NCBI GenBank assembly: GCA_963701375.1
Contig: CAVOZT010000004.1
Coordinates: 558,001 to 622,000, forward strand
Direction: 5' to 3'
DNA: 64,000 nt
From: CAVXTF01 sp963701375
Lineage (GTDB): Bacteria > Actinomycetota > Acidimicrobiia > Acidimicrobiales > CAVXTF01
In this document: one piece after another, positions 18,301-25,960 of the stretch
Numbering within the stretch: the stretch's first letter is position 1
How the letters are laid out: each line of letters starts with the position of its first letter
Notes under the pieces: generated by a model
Told to the model about the DNA's origin: nothing
The model's input: the letters and a program-made list of their open reading frames with translations, nothing else
Databases searched by the model: none
Program-made: the position numbers and the translations under genes

Positions 18301-18840
18301 TGTACTGGGCAGAAGCCCTCTATATCGGTAGTCGTCTTCGCACTAGGCGGCTCCGTCGGAGCGTCGTCCCAAACTCATCGAACTGGGCGGTAGAACCAAG
18401 GGACTCGCGGCCCTGGACGTTGGTTGCGGTCCAGGTGAATGCGTCGCTTGCGAGCTGGACATGTTCGGCGCCGAGAGCGTCACTGCCATCGACCTAGACC
18501 GACGATGGTGGCTAAAGGGCAAGGTCGGTTGGCTCGATACGGCGACCGAGTGTCGGTCGCGACCGGCGACGTCACCAACCTTCAGTACCCAGTCGGACAC
18601 TTCGACGCCGTCTTCAACTTTGCGGTCCTTCACCACGTCCCTAACTGGCAGTCGGGCTTGGGCGAGATTGCCCGCGTGCTCGCCGCGGGTGGACACTTCT
18701 TCTCTCAGGACCACGATGTCGCGAACCACGACTGGTTATCGCGCCAGCTATTTCGTCATCCGCCGGACCGGTTCACCAATGCTGAGTTCCTCGAGCAACT
18801 CGCCGTAGTCGAGCTTGAGGTGCTCGCCGTCGATGACTAA
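18301..18840 (+). pseudogene. Class I SAM-dependent methyltransferase, broken by two frame shifts
   Basis: An N-terminal piece from ATG 18301 reads MYWAEALYIGSRLRTRRLRR. After about 18359 the next frame gives PKLIELGGRTKGLAALDVGC with GPGECVACELDMFGAESVTA and IDLD, which contains the SAM-binding motif I (LDVGCGPG) and the acidic end of motif II. After about 18530 the frame returns and reads RVSVATGDVTNLQYPVGHFD, AVFNFAVLHHVPNWQSGL and GEIARVLAAGGHFFSQD (motifs III-V) to a stop at 18840. Joined, it is a normal small methyltransferase. Two separate shifts suggest a pseudogene unless the sequence is poor here. Confidence 0.65.
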
Positions 18841-18950
18841 CCCGGTCAGTTGCTGGTTGCTGCCTGGAAGCGGAGCTGAGACACCGGCGAACGTGAAGGG
18901 ATTCTCGGCGAGACCTAGTCTCCTGACATCTACGAGAAAAGGAGACGAGC

Positions 18951-19163
18951 ATGGCCGAAAGCGTGTACAAGGTCATCGAACTCGTCGGCACCAGCGCCGA
19001 ATCCTGGGAGAAGGCCGCGAGTGCGGCAGTCGCCCAGGCGGCTCGGTCGCTGCGCGACCTCCGCATCGCCGAAGTGTCCGACCTTGACCTCCAGATTGAG
19101 GATGGGAAAGTCAAGGCTTACCGGGCCAAGGTCAAGGTGTCGTTCAAGTTCGAGGGGGACTGA
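18951..19163 (+). CDS. Dodecin
   Basis: 70 residues, ATG 18951 with AAAGGAGA 7 bases upstream. It is a full-length match to the dodecin pattern: VYKVIELVGTSAESWEKAAS, a helix of Ala-rich sequence, RIAEVSDLDLQIEDGKVKAY and RAKVKVSFKFEG. Dodecins assemble into hollow dodecamers that store flavins or CoA and protect against free flavin photochemistry. The flavin-stacking aromatic is Trp24 in SWEKA. Intact despite lying between two broken genes, and probably transcribed alone. Confidence 0.93.
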   Translation: MAESVYKVIELVGTSAESWEKAASAAVAQAARSLRDLRIAEVSDLDLQIEDGKVKAYRAKVKVSFKFEGD

Positions 19164-19256
19164 CACAGCTCGCGTGCGTTCGACGCGCATTTGAGACCAG
19201 AGTCCAGCGGGGGGAAACCACATCGGGCGCCGACGGAATGCCGGTGTTGTCGACGA

Positions 19257-19828
19257 CTACTTTGTCGCGGCGACGTACTGCAGGACTCCCTCCAGGTAGC
19301 CCTTGGTGACCCGTCGCTGTACCGCACGCGTAACCGGACTCCCGATGCGCGCCTTCCAGTCCGCCGGACGCGAGAACGCCACGACGTCGAAGGTCACCGT
19401 TCCATCTCCATCGCGACGTACGTGGAACGCCTCTTCGCCCCGTTCAGGGTGTCCTGGAAGGCTTCCGTACGCGAACCCGAACCGGTCAACATCGTCGGTG
19501 ACGTAGACGATCCGACATGGAGCTACGACGCGCACGGGCCCGAAGTGGAACGCGACCACGACGACGGTGCCGGTGACCAGAGGCGGGTCGTTCGGCGTGA
19601 GGGTGGCCCCGACGTGGTGATGTGCCCGCCATTGTCGGAGGGCATCCTTGGCTCGATTGAACGCCGCATCACCGTGGCCGACCTGAACTGAATACACGTC
19701 GTGTTGGTAGCCGTGAGGAAGGGAGTTCGAGTCGCGCGCGTTGCTCCGACCTCGGGGTACGTCACCTGTTCGCCCGAGAGGCGGTTCACGAGCTGCTCGG
19801 GGTCGCCGGTGCGGAAGGTGATTGGCAC
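19257..19828 (-). CDS. DUF1990 family protein with one frame break
   Basis: The N-terminus from ATG 19828 reads MPITFRTGDPEQLVNRLSGE and VTYPEVGATRATRTPF. At about 19722 the protein moves to another frame and continues LPHGYQHDVYSVQVGHGDAA, FNRAKDALRQWRAHHHVGAT, PGHPERGEEAFHV and VTKGYLEGVLQYVAA. Joined it is a standard DUF1990 protein of about 185 residues (TYxEVGATR...LPxGY...GxGxxxFxxAxxAL). The domain is related to the START-like fold and has no known reaction. A single indel in a CCCTT stretch is either real inactivation or an error. Confidence 0.75.
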
Positions 19829-20046
19829 TGCTTAGACGGTACCGAAGGGCCACTGGCGAGCGCGGACAGGGGTCTTAGAGACCTGGTAGTCCAACGCGAA
19901 GTGTCCCCGGGCACCGCGGGCGGCAAGGTGGCCAGGGACAGTCTTGCGAACGCCTGTGACGCCCGCTCGTCGTCATTCTACGGGCTCGTTCGAGGAATCG
20001 GACGTTGACCAAGTCGTGGCGGCTTTCCCAATGGCCCGCTCCAGGA

Positions 20047-20439
20047 TCAGCCGGATGGTCGATACTCGTCTGGGGTCAAGACCCCGGCTTCTAACAGTTG
20101 TTGGACAATCTCAACACCCGTACCGTTAGGACAGGCCATCTTCAGACCCAGTGCCTCCATCCGCTCAAACACTTCACGCTCCAATAGTGCGTTGAGGACG
20201 CTTACGAGAAATAACGCACGGGACGTCAGGCCCTTGTTTTCTTCACGTTCCCTGCTCTCCCACTCACTTTCGGCGCAAGCGTCTCGTAGATCGACCGCCC
20301 GCCGAAGCGCCTCGACGGCCAGGGCCAGATTGTTGTCCGCGTCCACACGTTGATCCCAATGGAGGTCGTCCCACATCCAGCTATCGGATTCGGGCACCAT
20401 TCCCCACCGGGCACGCCGTTCCTCATCGAACTCAGGCAT
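20047..20439 (-). CDS. Hypothetical protein, helical and acidic
   Basis: 130 residues, ATG 20439 with GGAG 6 bases upstream. It begins MPEFDEERRARWGMVPESDS, is rich in Trp at the N-terminus, and has a long charged helix (LALAVEALRRAVDLRDACAE, ESREREENKG) and a helical C-terminus ending LTPDEYRPSG. No family recognised. Clear ribosome site, no internal breaks and protein-like composition support it being real. It is divergent from the HTH gene that starts about 160 bases away. Confidence 0.55.
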   Translation of the reverse strand: MPEFDEERRARWGMVPESDSWMWDDLHWDQRVDADNNLALAVEALRRAVDLRDACAESEWESREREENKGLTSRALFLVSVLNALLEREVFERMEALGLKMACPNGTGVEIVQQLLEAGVLTPDEYRPSG

Positions 20440-20601
20440 ATCCGCTCCATCTCAGAAATCAGGGGCCAAGGTACCTGCCGGAATGCCGGACACAGGCCCA
20501 GCATCGTATTTTTTGGTGCCCGACGACACCCGCTACGCGCCTCGAAGCCACCTGCGCGAACGGTGACTGACACGGCCCTAGTCAAGCCTTTTGACCCCGT
20601 C

Positions 20602-21009
20602 ATGGCGCACACTGGGGCCAGAAGGGTTCTGACCCAGAAGCGAGCACCAACGATGCCCACCGCCGCGTCCTCATGGTCCACCTTCACCTCAACGTCCGAG
20701 GTGCGTCGCCGGGCAGGCGGTCGAACCAAGTACAACGCCGTCCGTACGTTCAAGGCCGACATGCGACGCGTCGAGGTCGAGAAACGCTTCGCCGAGTACG
20801 GCTTCGTTCGCGGCGCCCAGGCGAGAATCGCGCGCGAGTTGAAGGTGCATCGGTCAACCGTTTCGCGCGACGTAAGGAGGCTGTGGGCTCCCGTGGGGGA
20901 GACCTGTCCGACTTGCGAACGTTGGATGGCCAACAAGGAGTGGGAGAGCCTCGAGGACGACCGGACGACTCGGCTGGGTTACGTGTTGGTGCGTCAACAC
21001 TCGAGGTGA
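20602..21009 (+). CDS. Helix-turn-helix DNA-binding protein
   Basis: 135 residues from ATG 20602 (starts at 20653 or 20761 are also possible; none has a strong ribosome site). The core is a basic segment RRRAGGRTKYNAVRTFKADM, a helix EVEKRFAEYG, and a clear HTH, GAQARIARELKVHRSTVSRD, where the second helix VHRSTVSRDV is the recognition helix. A CPTC pair follows (ETCPTCERWM), possibly a half zinc site. It looks like a phage or plasmid type regulator. Given the recombinase fragments nearby, it may be a leftover of a mobile element, which is inference. Confidence 0.55.
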   Translation: MAHTGARRVLTQKRAPTMPTAASSWSTFTSTSEVRRRAGGRTKYNAVRTFKADMRRVEVEKRFAEYGFVRGAQARIARELKVHRSTVSRDVRRLWAPVGETCPTCERWMANKEWESLEDDRTTRLGYVLVRQHSR

Positions 21010-21099
21010 CCGACCTCGCGATCGTCATCGTGAACCTCACCATGCAGGGACGAGCCGACGCGCCCATGAGGGATCGTCGGGCTCGCCCCGATTTGACTC

Positions 21100-21684
21100 C
21101 TACCGCTGCTTTGGTAGTGCAGGAACGCGATGGAGCGGCCCTGATGTCACGCTGCTCGACGGCACCGTATAGCCCGACACCGACGCCACAGCACCCACGC
21201 TCCCGCCCGAGATGCCGCACAGTGCGTCCCCTGCTGGAATGCCGAGCCCGGGTTCCAGCGGAACGTCGATCGGTCCGATAGCGCCAGGGTTAATGCTCGG
21301 GTGGAACGTCCCGACCATGGAACCCGAGCAGGTGGTCCCGGTCTCGACGACGAACACGACGTATTGACCAGCTCCCGGCGACGGGTCGCTGTAGACGTCG
21401 ATGTGGATCGTAGTGACCACCAGGGCCAACCCCGTAGGCGGTGTCGCGACGGGCGCGAGGCTCGTTGTGACATTTTGACTCGGGCTCTGGAAGAAGCTGT
21501 TCGGGTTGGCCATCGCGGTGAGCAGTTGCCCTGCTCCTGTCACGTCGGCCTTGTTGCCGCTCGGGCTCCCCTTGATGTTGACGACGGTGCTTGCCGCCAC
21601 CGCGACCGTCGGCACGAGCACCAGGGCTACCACCACCCCAGTTACGATCCAGCCGGCACGGGAGATGTTCTTGATCCTCGACAC
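21100..21684 (-). CDS. Exported protein of unknown function
   Basis: 194 residues, GTG 21684 preceded by a perfect AGGAGG. Signal peptide: basic start MSRIKNISRAGW, hydrophobic core IVTGVVVALVLVPTVAVAAS with an AVA-AS cleavage site near residue 31. The mature part has VVNIKGSPSGNKADVTGAGQ, an extended beta-rich stretch (TGLALVVTTIHIDVYSDPSP), and a likely disulfide pair (TTCSGSM and DALCGIS). The pattern fits a small secreted beta-sandwich, but I do not recognise a family. The Cys spacing suggests extracellular stability. Confidence 0.72.
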   Translation of the reverse strand: MSRIKNISRAGWIVTGVVVALVLVPTVAVAASTVVNIKGSPSGNKADVTGAGQLLTAMANPNSFFQSPSQNVTTSLAPVATPPTGLALVVTTIHIDVYSDPSPGAGQYVVFVVETGTTCSGSMVGTFHPSINPGAIGPIDVPLEPGLGIPAGDALCGISGGSVGAVASVSGYTVPSSSVTSGPLHRVPALPKQR

Positions 21685-22099
21685 AGTTGCCTCCTGACGG
21701 AGTCGTAGAAACCCGACGGTGGCATCCTGATCCGCCCCCGCGAGAAGACCGTCCTAACACGAAGAAAAGAAAGGTTCCAGGCGGTTGGGCGCGATAAAGC
21801 TCGTGGTGTTGGACGCCGGGTGTGCGCGCGGTTGACGGCCTACGTTGCCGCAAACGCTTTCGACATGCTTCGGGTGTGCAGTCGCATCGCGCGCGGTCCT
21901 GGGGTAACTGATGCAGCTCCGGTCGCCCTCTGCGGGGAGGTCTGCGAAACCCCGATCGTTCTTGTCGATGACGCCCTGCGGGCTACTGCTATTGAAGCAG
22001 AGGACGCCGTGATCGCGATCAGCATCAGCGCCTTCATATCGAATGAGGGTGGTATTGTCGCTCATTACTTGAAGGCTGGGGCGGGTAGGGGCAGGAAAT
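21685..22099. other. Intergenic carrying dispersed repeat copy A
   Basis: No supported gene. It contains the first copy of an imperfect 75-base repeat (21839-21911). Its right end holds the ribosome site and GTG of the lipoprotein at 22100. Confidence 0.4.
21839..21911 (+). repeat. Dispersed imperfect repeat, copy A
   Basis: Begins cctacgttgccgcaaacgct and ends near a ggtcctggggtaactga segment. Copies B and C share the first 25-30 bases almost exactly and the downstream gtgcgcg/ggtcct block less well. All three point the same way within 1.6 kb. Confidence 0.6.
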
Positions 22100-22711
22100 G
22101 TGCGCAAGGGCGGGTTCGTACTAGTTATTTCGATTTTGGCGGTGACGGCAGGCTGCTCCAGTGGGGGCGGGACCCCTTCTGGGAACGGAGGCGGCAGCGT
22201 CTCGCCTGGGCACGGTTCACCCAAGGCTGCAGTCGAAGGCTTCATCACGGACTTGGAGTCGGTCAACGGCGGCACTGCCTGGTGCGACTACATCCAGCGG
22301 GCTGTCCAGATATGCAACAACCCAGCTATGGCACACATCACCTTGACCGGGATTTTCGCTCTCGGGAATCAGGTTATCCAAGGTACCCAGGCACTCGTTG
22401 CGATGACCGGCGATGTGTGCGGTCATAACTTACAAGCTGCCACAACTCCCGAGTGCATCAACAACAGCGACCCGAACAAGGGGTTGCCGCCTGGTGCCGG
22501 GACCTTCAGCGAAGCCTACGCAGCGGCCAGCAACCTCAACGCCGGAGCCACTGCTACAGCACCGTGCACCGAGGTCAATGGAAGGTGGTATGTCGACCTC
22601 CCCGGTCTCTCAACCACCTCACCCACGACAACGCCGACGACAGTCCCAACGACCACGCCGACGACGACGCCCTCTCCGGCGACAACGACTCCGACGACCG
22701 CCGTTCCTTGA
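22100..22711 (+). CDS. Thr/Pro-rich secreted lipoprotein (paralogue of the one at 826)
   Basis: 203 residues, GTG start with GCAGGA just upstream. The lipobox is VTAGC with Cys19 lipidated. After a Gly/Ser linker the Cys-rich domain has HGSPKAAVEGFITDLESVNG, VIQGTQALVAMTGDVC and NKGLPPGAGTFSEAYAAAS, closely matching the lipoprotein encoded at 826-1458. It ends in a (TTP)n-type tail. The two genes lie 20.6 kb apart in opposite orientation. The conserved Cys residues (TAWCDYI, QICNNP, GDVCG, PECIN, APCTEV) suggest disulfides in the outer domain. Function unknown. Confidence 0.8.
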   Translation: MRKGGFVLVISILAVTAGCSSGGGTPSGNGGGSVSPGHGSPKAAVEGFITDLESVNGGTAWCDYIQRAVQICNNPAMAHITLTGIFALGNQVIQGTQALVAMTGDVCGHNLQAATTPECINNSDPNKGLPPGAGTFSEAYAAASNLNAGATATAPCTEVNGRWYVDLPGLSTTSPTTTPTTVPTTTPTTTPSPATTTPTTAVP

Positions 22712-22795
22712 TAGAGCCGACTGCGTTTGCCGGTACTTATAGCCCTACGCGCTCGCTCTTGTCCCTACCGACTCGCGTTACCGCCGACGAGACCA

Positions 22796-22868
22796 CCTAC
22801 GTTGCCGCACACGCTTTCGACATCGTCTAGGTGTGCAACGGGATAGTGCGCGCTCCAAGAGCGACTGG
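22796..22868 (+). repeat. Dispersed imperfect repeat, copy B
   Basis: Starts cctacgttgccgcacacgct, then tcgacatcg and gtgtgcaacggg. It lies between the lipoprotein and VOC genes in an otherwise empty 186-base gap. Confidence 0.6.
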
Positions 22869-22897
22869 GCTGGTCCTGGCGACTTCATAGTGCTGAC

Positions 22898-23320
22898 CTA
22901 GTCCCGTGTCGCCCATCGACCGGGTTCTCCCTCCAGAGGCCGACCGATGAGCCAGTGGTGACCGAAGGGATCAGCTATCCGACCCTGACGTAACCCGTAC
23001 GACTGGTCCACGACAGGAGAAACCCCGACGGCACCGTTTGCGACGGCCCTTGCCACGAACCCATCGGGGTCATCTACGAGCAGGTTGATCCTCACGGTGG
23101 TGCCGTGGAGCGTTTGTGGGCTGAGGTTCCCCGCCTCCGGTGCTTCATCTGCCACCCGGAACCGGGCATCGCCAACAGACATCTCCGCAACGATCCGACC
23201 GTCGGAGTAAGCGTTGCGGAAGACTTCTTTTGCCCCGAAAGCTATCTTGTAGAACTTCACTGCAGCTTCCCCATCTGCGACGGTCAACACAGGAGTGATC
23301 GAGTTGCGGAAGCCTGCCAC
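22898..23320 (-). CDS. PhnB-like VOC-superfamily protein
   Basis: 140 residues, GTG start at 23320. It reads ITPVLTVADGEAAVKFYKIA and FGAKEVFRN, then GRIVAEMSVGDARFRVADEA, VRINLLVDDPDGFVARAVAN, and the closing RQGRIADPFGHHWLIGRPLE. This is the PhnB/YdhR-type glyoxalase-like fold, with the terminal DPFGHxW motif characteristic of the group. Metal-dependent activity is possible but unproven; many such proteins bind small organics. It is flanked on both sides by the dispersed repeats B and C and followed by recombinase debris. Confidence 0.88.
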   Translation of the reverse strand: MAGFRNSITPVLTVADGEAAVKFYKIAFGAKEVFRNAYSDGRIVAEMSVGDARFRVADEAPEAGNLSPQTLHGTTVRINLLVDDPDGFVARAVANGAVGVSPVVDQSYGLRQGRIADPFGHHWLIGRPLEGEPGRWATRD

Positions 23321-23715
23321 CCTAAAAGTGTCGCACGCGCCCCGTGGACAGCGGGCCTGTCCCTACGTTTGCCGCACACGCGTTCGACATCCCCCTCGGA
23401 GTGCAACGGCATCGCGCGCGGTCCTGAGGTCACTGAGGCGGTCCTGGTGACCGAATCCGACACCGCCCTCGATACTCGTCACCGACGACACCACCGCCCG
23501 ACATCGAGGTGCAGGTTCCCGACATGCTCCTGCTAGGTGCGCGAGGCGCTTCGTAACGTCGCCGCGCGTCCGGTACTTAGTACTTCGCGCGGCCATTACA
23601 GCTAAACCGCTAATGATGGAGAGACCAACTCGCGCCCTAACTTTCAGGTATTTAGAGCGCGTGACGTTGGTCGCAACCAGCGCCGACCTGTGGCGACGAC
23701 CCTGCCTGGGTACGT
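23321..23715. other. Gap with dispersed repeat copy C
   Basis: No gene supported. It holds repeat copy C (23362-23437) and leads into the recombinase remnant. The segment 23560-23715 shows no recognisable protein in any frame. Confidence 0.4.
23362..23437 (+). repeat. Dispersed imperfect repeat, copy C
   Basis: Starts cctacgtttgccgcacacgc, then gttcgacatcc, gtgcaacggcatcgcgcgcg and ggtcctgaggtcactga. It is closest to copy A in its second half and to copy B in its first half. Confidence 0.6.
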
Positions 23716-24238
23716 GACCGCGCGCTTCTACTTCTCGGGTTCGCTGCAGCACTTCGTCGTCGGAACTGGCCGACCTGAACGTTGACGACATCGAGCAGAC
23801 GCGCGACGGGTTGGTCGTCACCTTGCGGCGCTCGAAGATGGACCAGGAAGCCGCCGGCCGGCGTGTGGGCGTCCCATACGGGTCCAACCCTGCTACGTGC
23901 CCGGTGCGCGCATATGGGGCGTGGATAGAAGCTGCGGGGCTACAAGAGGGAGCCGTGTTGCGACCGGTGGACCGACACGGGAACATTGGAGAGGCGCGTA
24001 TTACCGACCGCGGTGTGGCGCTGGTGGTCAAGCGGCGCGCGGAGTTAGCTGGTATGGACCCAAGTGAGGTGTCGGGGCATTCGTTACGCGCAGGGTTGGC
24101 TACAGCGGCAGCGGTGCCGGGGTTCAGGAACGGGTGATTGCCCAAACGACCGGTCACAAAAGCATGACGGTCCTGCGGAGGTACATCCGCAAGGGGAACC
24201 TGTTCAACGAGAACGCGGCGTCGGCTGTGGGACTGTGA
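23716..24238 (+). pseudogene. Tyrosine recombinase/integrase C-terminal domain (decayed copy 2)
   Basis: The first frame reads DRALLLLGFAAALRR. After about 23757 the next frame gives SELADLNVDDIEQTRDGLVV, TLRRSKMDQEAAGRRVGVPY, ARITDRGVALVVKRRAEL and GMDPSEVSGHSLRAGLATAA. After about 24130 it shifts again to VQERVIAQTTGHKSMTVLRR and YIRKGNLFNENAASAVGL, then TGA. Catalytic residues of the family are visible: Arg (LRRSEL), the H-x-L-R box (GHSLRAG), TGH, and Tyr (RRYIRKG). The N-terminal core-binding domain is missing. At least two frame breaks and truncation make it inactive as read. Confidence 0.75.
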
Positions 24239-24530
24239 AGAACGCGCCGGGAAAATACAGCGAATGCGGACCCGTCGATACGGCACATCTCGCCTTGCAG
24301 TCAGTGGGGTCTGCTCCCCAGTGACGGCTGCGAGCCGAGCATTGCCGTACCGATGCCAGCCGCCCACGTCCGGATCGAGAGGAGGGAAAGGCCACGGTCG
24401 CTTCGGTCCTTACGGCGGCGCTTTCCATTCGGACGACCCGCTCACGCGTGAGGCATTGGAGGAGGCGAAGGCCATAAAGCCGTTCACCCAGGCGGATGTT
24501 GTCGACATACAGCGACCGAGGGGCGCTCTT

Positions 24531-25136
24531 ATGTCGCGTGATAACGCTGCTTTTGGCGAGGGACTTGTGGCACCGGCCCACATCGGTTACCTGGGCTACG
24601 TCACGCAGATGACCGACCCCGGACGCCGTTGCGGTGAACTCGGGAAGCTGGCGAACCGTATGGCGGACCATCTCGATCGCGTTTCTGGGAACGTCACGGC
24701 GGCGAGGGGGACAGGGACCAGAGTCTTCATCGGCCACGGCGGGTCGCCGGTCTGGCGCGAACTGAAAGACTTCCTCCAAGACCGGCTCCAACTCGACTGG
24801 GAGGAGTTCAACCGGGTGTCGGCGGCCGGCGTCTGGACGGGCAGCCGCCTTAGCTCGATGCTCGAGAGCGCCTCGATGGCCTTTCTCGTGTTCACCGCCG
24901 AGGATGAACACGCGGACAGCAGTAGACATGCCCGAGAAAATGTCATACACGAGGCGGGGCTCTTCCAGGGACGGCTGGGATTCGAGCGCGCCATCGTCCT
25001 TATAGAAGAGGGCTGCGCCGAGTTCTCTAACATCCATGGCCTCGGCCAGATTCGCTTTCCGAAGGGGAACATCTCGGCGAAGTTCGAGGATGTCCGCAGC
25101 GTTCTGGAGCGGGAAGGTCTCATCTCTCCGGCGTAG
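24531..25136 (+). CDS. TIR-like nucleotide-binding protein (PF10137/CAP12-PycTIR type)
   Basis: 201 residues from ATG 24531, chosen for GAGGGG 7 bases upstream; the frame is open to 24264, and TTG 24456 is another candidate. The domain starts TRVFIGHGGSPVWRELKDFL and continues WTGSRLSSMLESASMAFLVF, TAEDEHADSSRHARENVIHE and AGLFQGRLGFERAIVLIEEG. The Glu in NVIHEAGLFQGRLG is the expected NADase residue of this TIR-like family. Related proteins act as anti-phage effectors that degrade NAD+ when triggered by cyclic nucleotides. No cyclase or sensor gene is adjacent, so a stand-alone or orphaned effector is inferred. It follows directly after recombinase debris. Confidence 0.75.
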   Translation: MSRDNAAFGEGLVAPAHIGYLGYVTQMTDPGRRCGELGKLANRMADHLDRVSGNVTAARGTGTRVFIGHGGSPVWRELKDFLQDRLQLDWEEFNRVSAAGVWTGSRLSSMLESASMAFLVFTAEDEHADSSRHARENVIHEAGLFQGRLGFERAIVLIEEGCAEFSNIHGLGQIRFPKGNISAKFEDVRSVLEREGLISPA

Positions 25137-25239
25137 TTACCCAACAACCGGATACGAGAGACACCGAGAAGGTCCTTCCCACACTTAGCTCGATGGGTGC
25201 TGCGGATTCGTCTCGACTGCGGCACGGTCGTGACTGTGA

Positions 25240-25520
25240 CCATCGCATCCTTCGAGCGTTATCCTGCGGCTTGTCCGGCCAGAACCGCCACTCCTCGAAC
25301 GAGTGCGCTGGCCGTCGTCGCCGTCGAACCCGACCACCCACAGGTCGCGATACTCCTGTCGGACCGGGTTGCCATAGAACGCGCGCGAATGACTGCCTTG
25401 TCGGCCTCGAGTGCCACGACTCCGGTCGCGAGGGTGAAGACCTCGTTTGGGCCTTCGCGTTACGCCATCCACATATATGCGAGGTTGCGCCGATGCTGAT
25501 GATGGCTTCGGCGTAGGGAG
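25240..25520 (-). pseudogene. Fragment of a SnoaL/NTF2-like protein
   Basis: Across minus-strand frames the DNA reads EVFTLATGVVALEADKAVIR, then FYGNPVRQEYRDLWVVGFDG, then SFEEWRFWPDKPQ. This matches the closing half of NTF2-like proteins of the type YGxPVxQEYRDLWVxxFDxxGRxxxFEEWPFWP. Two frame breaks and loss of the first half make it a remnant. The rest of 25137-25960 has no gene; a T-arm-like element lies at about 25727-25770. Confidence 0.4.
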
Positions 25521-25960
25521 TGCAGGTCCGAACATCAGCCCCCGGTTCGCTGCAGAGGTCATTTACAAGGACGATGCGATTTGGCCTCGCCGTGTCCGCG
25601 AAATGTCCGCGAGACATCGCAAAACGACGCGAAACATCGAGTGGTGTTGATGAACAAAAGTCCAGCGTAATGCACGTTTCATATGATCGCCGCAGGTCAC
25701 AGTTGTGCCTGAGAATGCGTTCGCAACGTAGAAGTCGTCGGTTCGAGTCCGAACACTCCACGCCGTTGTGGAAATCGCAACAAGAGGCCTGTTCAGCGGC
25801 CCTTTGTTCCTCTTCCTCTATGACTCGCCTTGAGCGGCGTGCGCTACGTGGGCGAAGAAGTGCTCCTCCCATTGGTAATCGGATCAAGCGCAAATTCGGC
25901 ACCCGTTGCACCGCTTCCTCGCTTCCCGTACGGTTGCGCAACAGAACAAGGAGGTGGGCC

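Noticed and set aside
21820..22428. 202-codon plus-strand frame over repeat A and the lipoprotein
   Set aside because: Overlaps the lipoprotein in another frame; only its first part is unexplained and shows no family.
25120..25941. 273-codon minus-strand frame
   Set aside because: Contains only one short NTF2-like piece (SFEEWRFWPDKPQ); the rest is nonsense, so only the fragment is kept.
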